Assembly: GCA_015493405.1 (NCBI GenBank)
Contig: WGDF01000275.1
Location: forward strand, 1-12,120
DNA from: Flavobacteriaceae bacterium
Lineage (GTDB): Bacteria; Bacteroidota; Bacteroidia; Flavobacteriales; Flavobacteriaceae
Reading direction: 5' to 3'
Length of the DNA: 12,120 nucleotides
The notes below the pieces were generated by a model. That model saw nothing but the letters and a program-made list of their open reading frames with translations. It made no database searches and was not told the origin of the DNA. Position 1 is the stretch's first letter. Each line of letters starts with the position of its first letter. The translations under genes were made by a program, and so were the position numbers. Of this stretch, positions 7,969-12,120 are shown one piece after another.

Positions 7969-7976
7969 TTTTTTTA

Positions 7977-8009
7977 CAAAATTAAGGAATATTAAATACT
8001 TTAACCAAA
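7977..8009 (-). promoter_or_regulatory. Promoter of rpoN
   Basis: The minus strand carries TTTG (8009-8006), 21 bases, then TAATTTTG (7984-7977). Both are perfect matches to the Bacteroidota -33 and -7 elements, with spacing in the accepted range. It lies in the 163-base gap between ahcY and rpoN and gives a leader of about 97 bases. No terminator is visible after ahcY, so read-through from ahcY may add to rpoN transcription. Confidence 0.6.
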
Positions 8010-8036
8010 TTTACCGGTCAAACTTACCATTTTTTA

Positions 8037-9347
8037 TTAATAACGATAATAATCAGGTTTATAAGGACCTTCTTTTTTTACACCGATATAGGCAGCTTGG
8101 TCTTCAGTCAATTCGTCTAATTCTACGCCCAGATGAGCCAAATGTAAGCGTGCCACCATTTCATCTAAATGTTTGGGCAACATATAGACCTTGTTTTCAT
8201 ATTTTTCGCTGTTTTGCCACAGTTCCATTTGTGCCAAGACTTGATTGGTAAAGGAGTTGCTCATCACAAAGCTGGGATGTCCGGTTGCCACGCCTAAATT
8301 CATCAAGCGGCCTTCGGCCAATACAATAATATCGTGATCATCGACCGTATATTTATCAACTTGTGGTTTGATGGTGTCTTTAGTATGGCCGTAATTTTTT
8401 TCCAGCCAAGCCATGTCAATCTCATTGTCAAAATGTCCGATATTGGCCACAACAGTTTTGTCTTTCATCATTTTAAAATGTTTGGCTTGAATAATAGCTT
8501 TATTGCCGGTAGCTGTTATGATAATATCGGCTTCTTTTATGGCATCATCCATTTTTTTGACTTCATAACCTTCCATAGCGGCTTGCAAGGCACAGATGGG
8601 ATCAATTTCGGTAACGATTACTCTTGAGCCTGTTCCTCTGAAAGATGCAGCGGTTCCTTTGCCTACATCACCATATCCGGCAACGACCACTGCTTTTCCG
8701 GCCAGCATCAAGTCCGTGCCCCGACGGATTGCATCTACAGCTGACTCACGACAGCCGTATTTATTGTCAAATTTTGATTTAGTTACAGAGTCGTTGACGT
8801 TAAAAGCCGGAACAGGTAAAGTGCCGTTACGCATGCGTTCATATAAACGATGAACGCCTGTAGTGGTTTCTTCGGAAATACCTTTAATACCTTTAACCAG
8901 TTTAGGATGCTTATTTAATACTTTGTTCGTTAAATCGCCCCCGTCATCTAAAATCATATTCAAAGCTTGTTCATCATCAAAGTATAAAACTTGTTCCAGG
9001 GCCCAATCATACTCTTTTTCACTCATGCCCTTCCAAGCAAAAACGGGAATGCCGGTTTTGGCTATGGCGGCAGCGGCGTGATCTTGTGTCGAAAAAATAT
9101 TACAGGTCGTCCAACGTACCTGAGCACCCAATGCCGCTAAGGTTTCAATTAAAACCGCTGTTTGAATGGTCATATGCAAACTGCCGCCAATTCGGGCGCC
9201 TTTCAAAGGTTTTGAAGTGCTATACTTTTGTCGTAAGGCCATGAGGCCGGGCATTTCGGCTTCGGCTAAGCGAATTTCTTTTCGCCCCCAATCGGCTAGA
9301 GCCAAGTCTTTGACTTTGTAAGATGGTTTTTTAACAGAACGGTTCAT
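8037..9347 (-). CDS. ahcY: S-adenosylhomocysteine hydrolase (adenosylhomocysteinase)
   Basis: The enzyme reversibly splits S-adenosylhomocysteine into homocysteine and adenosine in the cytoplasm, relieving inhibition of methyltransferases in the activated methyl cycle. The protein has 436 residues, close to the human enzyme (432), and so lacks the roughly 40-residue insert of the longer bacterial and plant forms. By alignment from memory with the human protein, all main active-site residues are present: H58, D135, E160, K190, D194, C199 and H305. The NAD-binding loop is GYGDVGKG (224-231), and the C-terminus KPDYYRY (430-436) supplies the Lys and Tyr that reach the partner subunit's cofactor. 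It is transcribed away from the rhodanese gene. Its promoter is unclear: the best -7 candidate, TATCTTTA (minus strand, 9375-9368), has one mismatch and no -33 partner. No SAH riboswitch was recognised upstream. Confidence 0.98.
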   Translation of the reverse strand: MNRSVKKPSYKVKDLALADWGRKEIRLAEAEMPGLMALRQKYSTSKPLKGARIGGSLHMTIQTAVLIETLAALGAQVRWTTCNIFSTQDHAAAAIAKTGIPVFAWKGMSEKEYDWALEQVLYFDDEQALNMILDDGGDLTNKVLNKHPKLVKGIKGISEETTTGVHRLYERMRNGTLPVPAFNVNDSVTKSKFDNKYGCRESAVDAIRRGTDLMLAGKAVVVAGYGDVGKGTAASFRGTGSRVIVTEIDPICALQAAMEGYEVKKMDDAIKEADIIITATGNKAIIQAKHFKMMKDKTVVANIGHFDNEIDMAWLEKNYGHTKDTIKPQVDKYTVDDHDIIVLAEGRLMNLGVATGHPSFVMSNSFTNQVLAQMELWQNSEKYENKVYMLPKHLDEMVARLHLAHLGVELDELTEDQAAYIGVKKEGPYKPDYYRY

Positions 9348-9440
9348 AATACATAAGATTTGTGTCGTAAAGATAATAAGAATTGCTGTATTTTATGCTT
9401 ATTTATGATTTTTTAATAAATCGGATTAAAAAAGAAAACG

Positions 9441-9472
9441 TTTGTATGTTTATGATAAATGTCATATTTTTG
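9441..9472 (+). promoter_or_regulatory. Promoter of the rhodanese/heme lipoprotein operon
   Basis: TTTG (9441-9444), a 20-base spacer and TATTTTTG (9465-9472) match both Bacteroidota sigma-A elements perfectly with normal spacing. The predicted transcript start is near 9478-9480, giving a leader of about 26 bases before the ATG at 9506. This is the strongest promoter match in the window. Confidence 0.7.
9452..9465. promoter_or_regulatory. Possible operator palindrome in the promoter spacer
   Basis: The 14-base sequence ATGATAAATGTCAT is an imperfect palindrome with half-sites ATGAT and GTCAT around four bases, the 5-4-5 layout of Crp/FNR-family sites (FNR is TTGAT-N4-ATCAA). It lies between the -33 and -7 elements, overlapping the first base of the -7, where a bound protein would block transcription. 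A further GTCAT lies at 9480-9484, next to the predicted transcript start. In AT-rich DNA such a match can occur by chance. Confidence 0.3.
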
Positions 9473-9505
9473 CATGCGTGTCATTATAAACTTATAAAAT
9501 AATTT

Positions 9506-9961
9506 ATGAAATTATTCCGCTTATATATAATATTATTTTTATTGATAAGTTTCAGCCCTATTTCGGCACAATTCGTCTCGGATGTCAAAAAAACCGAAAT
9601 GACCGTAAGAAATGATCGGGCAAAAATTTATTTTCAATTATTGAATCGTGCTCATAATCCGCAAATTATAGATATCAGAACGCCTCAAGAGTATGCTTCA
9701 GGACATTTGAAAGGCGCTGTTTTAATCAATTATTATCGCCAAGATTTTGTCCGGAATATCAAAAAAGCCGGTTTTGATAAATTGCGGCCCATATTTATTT
9801 ATTGCCGAAGCGGTCATCGTAGTGCACGTGCAATTCCAATTTTTGAGAAATTGGGTTTCAGACACATAGTGAATATGGTTTATGGCATCAATGAATGGAA
9901 CCATTTGCATTTGCCTATTAAAAAAGGATTACCAAAAAAAATCAATAAAAATACCCCTTAA
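9506..9961 (+). CDS. Exported single-domain rhodanese-like protein
   Basis: The protein has 151 residues. An N-terminal signal peptide (about 1-21, hydrophobic core 6-17, likely cleavage after SA at 20-21) sends it to the periplasm. The rest is one rhodanese domain (about 38-135) with IDIRTPQEYASGHLKGA at 55-71 and the active-site loop CRSGHR (100-105) with catalytic C100. Rhodaneses form a persulfide on this Cys and transfer sulfane sulfur to thiols or cyanide. The natural substrate here is unknown. The domain looks intact. It is the first gene of a two-gene operon, 11 bases before the heme lipoprotein gene, so the two products probably share the periplasm. A short Lys-rich tail (139-148) follows the domain. 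Confidence 0.9.
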   Translation: MKLFRLYIILFLLISFSPISAQFVSDVKKTEMTVRNDRAKIYFQLLNRAHNPQIIDIRTPQEYASGHLKGAVLINYYRQDFVRNIKKAGFDKLRPIFIYCRSGHRSARAIPIFEKLGFRHIVNMVYGINEWNHLHLPIKKGLPKKINKNTP

Positions 9962-9972
9962 AATATACAATT

Positions 9973-10587
9973 ATGAAAAAAATATTATGGATTAGTATGA
10001 TTTTGACCGTTTTATCCGCTTGTCAAAATGAAACCAAAAAAGAAAAACCTAAGTCTGAGCCGACAACCCAAAAAACGGCAAAACCTTCTTTTGACCAAAA
10101 GGCTTACAAATTAAAAGGGATGGTAATTGCTAAAACCACTTTTAAAGCTTTTAAATCTAAAATTGAAGCTGTTGCAGCCAAAGAAGGCTTGTCCGGTGTA
10201 GTCGATTTTTGCCAAAAAAATGCTTTGAAACTAACGGATAGTATGGGAAAAGCACATCATGTTGTTATCAAAAGAACATCTCATAAACTGAGAAATCCAA
10301 ATAACAAGCCCGATATTGATGAAGAAGCTGTTTTAAATGAATATCTAAAATTGCAAAAAGAGCACAAGCCTATGGCGCCTGTCGTGATGAAAGATGCAAA
10401 AGGTTATGTTCATTTTTATGCACCTATCAAAATTAAAAATGCCTGTTTGAAATGTCATGGCACGCCGGGTCAAGAAATACCTGAAAAAATAGCGCAATTA
10501 ATTAAAGAGAAGTATCCTAATGATCAAGCTACAGGCTTTAAAGCCGGTGAGTTACGCGGTATTTGGGATATTAGGTTTTTGGATTAA
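9973..10587 (+). CDS. Tll0287-like (DUF3365) c-type heme lipoprotein
   Basis: The protein has 204 residues. A type II signal peptide ends in the lipobox LSAC, with lipidated C17 followed by Gln, so it should be anchored to a membrane facing the periplasm. A charged Lys/Pro/Thr linker (about 20-40) leads to one domain (about 45-204). The domain has the CxxCH heme c site CLKCH (158-162), the segment RTSHKLRNPNNKPD (101-114) typical of DUF3365, and a lone Cys, C80, in the position of the conserved family Cys. The cyanobacterial member Tll0287 has a PAS-like fold with His/Cys heme ligation, and C80 plus H162 would be the equivalents here (inferred). Members occur alone or as sensor parts of kinases and cyclases; here the domain stands alone. 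A terminator follows. Confidence 0.88.
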   Translation: MKKILWISMILTVLSACQNETKKEKPKSEPTTQKTAKPSFDQKAYKLKGMVIAKTTFKAFKSKIEAVAAKEGLSGVVDFCQKNALKLTDSMGKAHHVVIKRTSHKLRNPNNKPDIDEEAVLNEYLKLQKEHKPMAPVVMKDAKGYVHFYAPIKIKNACLKCHGTPGQEIPEKIAQLIKEKYPNDQATGFKAGELRGIWDIRFLD

Positions 10588-10616
10588 AAATGAGAAAAAC
10601 TTTAAAATTTTACCCT

Positions 10617-10645
10617 AGGCTGTTCTATATGAGAGCAGCCTTTTT
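10617..10645 (+). terminator. Rho-independent terminator of the rhodanese operon
   Basis: A 10-bp stem with one G-U pair (10617-10626 with 10632-10641) and a 5-base loop is followed by a T-rich tract (10641-10645, then ATTTCTTT). It lies 30 bases after the heme lipoprotein stop codon and separates that operon from rlmN. Confidence 0.85.
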
Positions 10646-10656
10646 ATTTCTTTAAG

Positions 10657-10684
10657 TTTGGTATCTTGAAATAAATTATCTTTG
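10657..10684 (+). promoter_or_regulatory. Promoter of rlmN-dacB, nearly leaderless
   Basis: TTTG (10657-10660), a 16-base spacer and TATCTTTG (10677-10684). The -7 element is a perfect match; the spacer is one or two bases short of the usual range. Only six bases separate the -7 element from the rlmN ATG at 10691, so the transcript should start at or within a few bases of the start codon. Confidence 0.6.
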
Positions 10685-10690
10685 TAAAAT

Positions 10691-11737
10691 ATGAATAACA
10701 AACCTAATATCCGAAGTTTTTCATTGGAAGAATTATCTGGTTTCTTTGTTGAACACAACGAGAAAGCCTTTCGCGCCAAACAAGTATATGAGTGGCTCTG
10801 GAAAAAAAATGCGCGAACATTTGATGAGATGACGAATCTTTCTAAAGATTTGCGTGCTTTTCTCGATCAACATTTCAGTATTCCACATATTCAAATTCGA
10901 TATTTTCAACGCAGCACAGATGGCACCATCAAAAATGCCGTCGGGCTCAAAGACAATCTGGTGGTAGAATCGGTACTTATTCCGACTGCTAAACGCACAA
11001 CAGCTTGTGTTTCGTCGCAAGTAGGTTGCGCGTTGGATTGCAAATTTTGCGCCACGGCACGCCTTAAAAATATGCGTAATCTGACACCGGATGAAATCGT
11101 AGATCAAGTGGTGGAAGCCGATTTGCAGAGTAAAGAATATTACGGCCATCCACTTTCCAATATCGTTTTTATGGGCATGGGTGAGCCACTGCTCAATTAT
11201 AATAATGTGATGTCTGCTATTGAAAAAATTACCTCTGACAAAGCCTTAGGTATGTCGCCCAAACGCATCACTATTTCAACTAGTGGTATCCCTAAGTTTA
11301 TTAGAAAAATGGCTGATGACAATGCTAAAGTTGGTTTGGCAGTGTCTTTGCATGCAGCTATTGATGAGGTGCGCACGCGGATTATGCCGGTCAATCAGCG
11401 ACAAGGTGGATTGAAAATGCTATTATCGGCTTTGCAATATTGGTATGGTAAAACCAAATCTAGAATTACCTTTGAATATTTGGTATTTAAAGGGATTAAT
11501 GATGATGAAAAATCTATAAAAGCACTGGTGGATTATTGCAAAAAAGTACCTTCGAAAGTCAATTTGATTGAATATAACCAGATTGATGATACTGATATTT
11601 TTCAACAAGCTGCCGATCATGTTATAGCGGCTTATCAGAAAGCTTTGTCTGATGCCGGTATCATTGTAACGGTGCGTCGTAGCAAAGGACAAGATATCGA
11701 TGCCGCTTGTGGGCAGTTGGCGAATAAATTTGAATAA
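10691..11737 (+). CDS. rlmN: Dual-specificity 23S rRNA/tRNA adenine-C2 methyltransferase RlmN
   Basis: RlmN is a cytoplasmic radical SAM enzyme that methylates C2 of A2503 in 23S rRNA and A37 of some tRNAs, tuning decoding and peptide exit. The protein has 348 residues. An N-terminal helical RNA-binding domain (about 1-75) includes KAFRAKQVYEWLW (25-37). The radical SAM core (about 100-320) holds the 4Fe-4S triad C113, C117, C120 (CxxxCxxC), the glycine-rich MGMGEPLLN (161-169) and the SAM-contacting STSG (196-199). The two extra catalytic cysteines are C106 (seven before the triad) and C340 near the C-terminus, equivalent to E. coli C118 and C355, so the ping-pong methyl transfer should work. 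The start MNNKP is chosen because the helical domain begins directly after it and the promoter lies immediately upstream. Confidence 0.97.
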   Translation: MNNKPNIRSFSLEELSGFFVEHNEKAFRAKQVYEWLWKKNARTFDEMTNLSKDLRAFLDQHFSIPHIQIRYFQRSTDGTIKNAVGLKDNLVVESVLIPTAKRTTACVSSQVGCALDCKFCATARLKNMRNLTPDEIVDQVVEADLQSKEYYGHPLSNIVFMGMGEPLLNYNNVMSAIEKITSDKALGMSPKRITISTSGIPKFIRKMADDNAKVGLAVSLHAAIDEVRTRIMPVNQRQGGLKMLLSALQYWYGKTKSRITFEYLVFKGINDDEKSIKALVDYCKKVPSKVNLIEYNQIDDTDIFQQAADHVIAAYQKALSDAGIIVTVRRSKGQDIDAACGQLANKFE

Positions 11738-11759
11738 AAATCATTAAATCATTAATATT

Positions 11760-12120
11760 ATGAGATCATTATTTTCTATCCTGTTTTTAAGTCTGATTTT
11801 TAATGTTTCGGGACAAACCAAAACATTTGAAAAGAATATTAAAAGCAGTTCGGCGTTGACGGCGTTTAAACAAGCACCGGCATTAAAACATGCCCATTAC
11901 GGTATTTCTATTCGCAGCTTAAGTACGGGCAAAGAAGTAATCAATATTAATGCGAAGCATAGTTTTGCGCCGGCTTCCAATCTGAAACTTTTATATACAT
12001 TGACCGCTATTGATCAATTAGGCAAAGATTATCATTATAAAACCAAGTTGTTTTACAGTGGCAAAATCGTTGGCAAAATGTTATTTGGAGATTTAATTTT
12101 TCAACCTGATGGCGATCCTA
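11760..12120 (+). CDS. dacB: D-alanyl-D-alanine carboxypeptidase/endopeptidase, PBP4 (S13) type, N-terminal part
   Basis: The reading frame opens with an ATG at 11760 and is still open at the window edge, giving 120 residues of a protein usually 430-480 long. A signal peptide covers about 1-19 (ends NVSG, then Gln), so the enzyme is periplasmic. The catalytic SxxK motif is S73-N74-L75-K76 inside FAPASNLKL (69-77), the form found in peptidase family S13 (PBP4/DacB). It is followed by a segment (about 99-120) with GDLIFQPDGDP, matching the family's GDL..GGGDP stretch. The SxN and KTG motifs lie beyond the edge. These enzymes trim peptidoglycan D-Ala and cut cross-links. It follows rlmN by 22 bases and probably shares its transcript. 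The gene is cut by the window edge, not broken. Confidence 0.9.
   Translation, partial: MRSLFSILFLSLIFNVSGQTKTFEKNIKSSSALTAFKQAPALKHAHYGISIRSLSTGKEVININAKHSFAPASNLKLLYTLTAIDQLGKDYHYKTKLFYSGKIVGKMLFGDLIFQPDGDP

Noticed and set aside
8006..8036. Possible terminator after ahcY around the ACCGGT palindrome (8013-8018)
   Set aside because: The palindrome has no workable loop, the flanking arms are AT pairs with a bulge, and no U tract follows on the minus strand.
9348..9505. A SAM or SAH riboswitch before ahcY
   Set aside because: No GC-rich multi-helix structure or known core motif is visible in this AT-rich 158-base gap, and the clear signals there belong to the plus-strand promoter.
10733..11149. 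Minus-strand open frame of 138 codons opposite rlmN
   Set aside because: It is antisense to the conserved radical SAM region and encodes nothing recognisable. The rlmN frame is certain.
1..12120. CRISPR array, insertion sequence, prophage, tRNA or rRNA genes, toxin-antitoxin pair
   Set aside because: No regularly spaced repeats, terminal inverted repeats with a transposase, cloverleaf-like sequences or small paired genes were seen. Intergenic gaps are short and explained by promoters and terminators.

Overview
The window looks like chromosomal DNA of a Bacteroidota bacterium, most likely a flavobacterium-like lineage. The DNA is AT-rich and no start codon has a Shine-Dalgarno sequence. Three promoters have a perfect TAnnTTTG -7 element in a plausible place (rimP, the rhodanese gene, rlmN) and a fourth lies before rpoN; this is the Bacteroidota sigma-A signature. 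The protein set fits as well: a Lys/Glu-rich long-linker IF2, a NusA with a single short C-terminal extension, a two-domain UspA and a DUF3365 heme lipoprotein. I cannot name genus or species from sequence alone.

Layout. (1) Positions 1-52 hold a terminator, probably for a + strand gene lying mostly outside the window. (2) Positions 89-4747, minus strand, carry the conserved rimP-nusA-infB operon for ribosome maturation, transcription elongation/termination and translation initiation. Its promoter is near 4811-4818, and a terminator-like hairpin sits in its short leader. (3) Positions 4892-5731, plus strand, encode a tandem universal stress protein, closed by a two-way terminator at 5758-5784. 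(4) Positions 5787-9347, minus strand, carry ahcY (S-adenosylhomocysteine hydrolase), then rpoN (sigma-54) with its own promoter, then a small polytopic membrane protein with PAP2-like residues whose start codon overlaps the rpoN stop. (5) Positions 9506-10587, plus strand, encode two exported proteins, a periplasmic rhodanese and a Tll0287-like (DUF3365) heme lipoprotein, behind a clear promoter with a palindrome in its spacer and followed by a terminator. (6) Positions 10691-12120, plus strand, carry rlmN (23S rRNA/tRNA A2 methyltransferase), probably leaderless, followed 22 bases later by the start of a dacB-type D-Ala-D-Ala carboxypeptidase cut by the window edge.

Most of the content is housekeeping. 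The parts most worth a second look are the rimP leader hairpin (a candidate NusA-dependent attenuator on the operon that encodes NusA), the rhodanese/heme lipoprotein pair with a possible Crp/FNR-type operator, the near-zero leader of rlmN, and the translationally coupled rpoN/membrane protein pair. I saw no CRISPR array, insertion sequence, phage gene, tRNA or rRNA. No gene-free stretch exceeds 300 bases.
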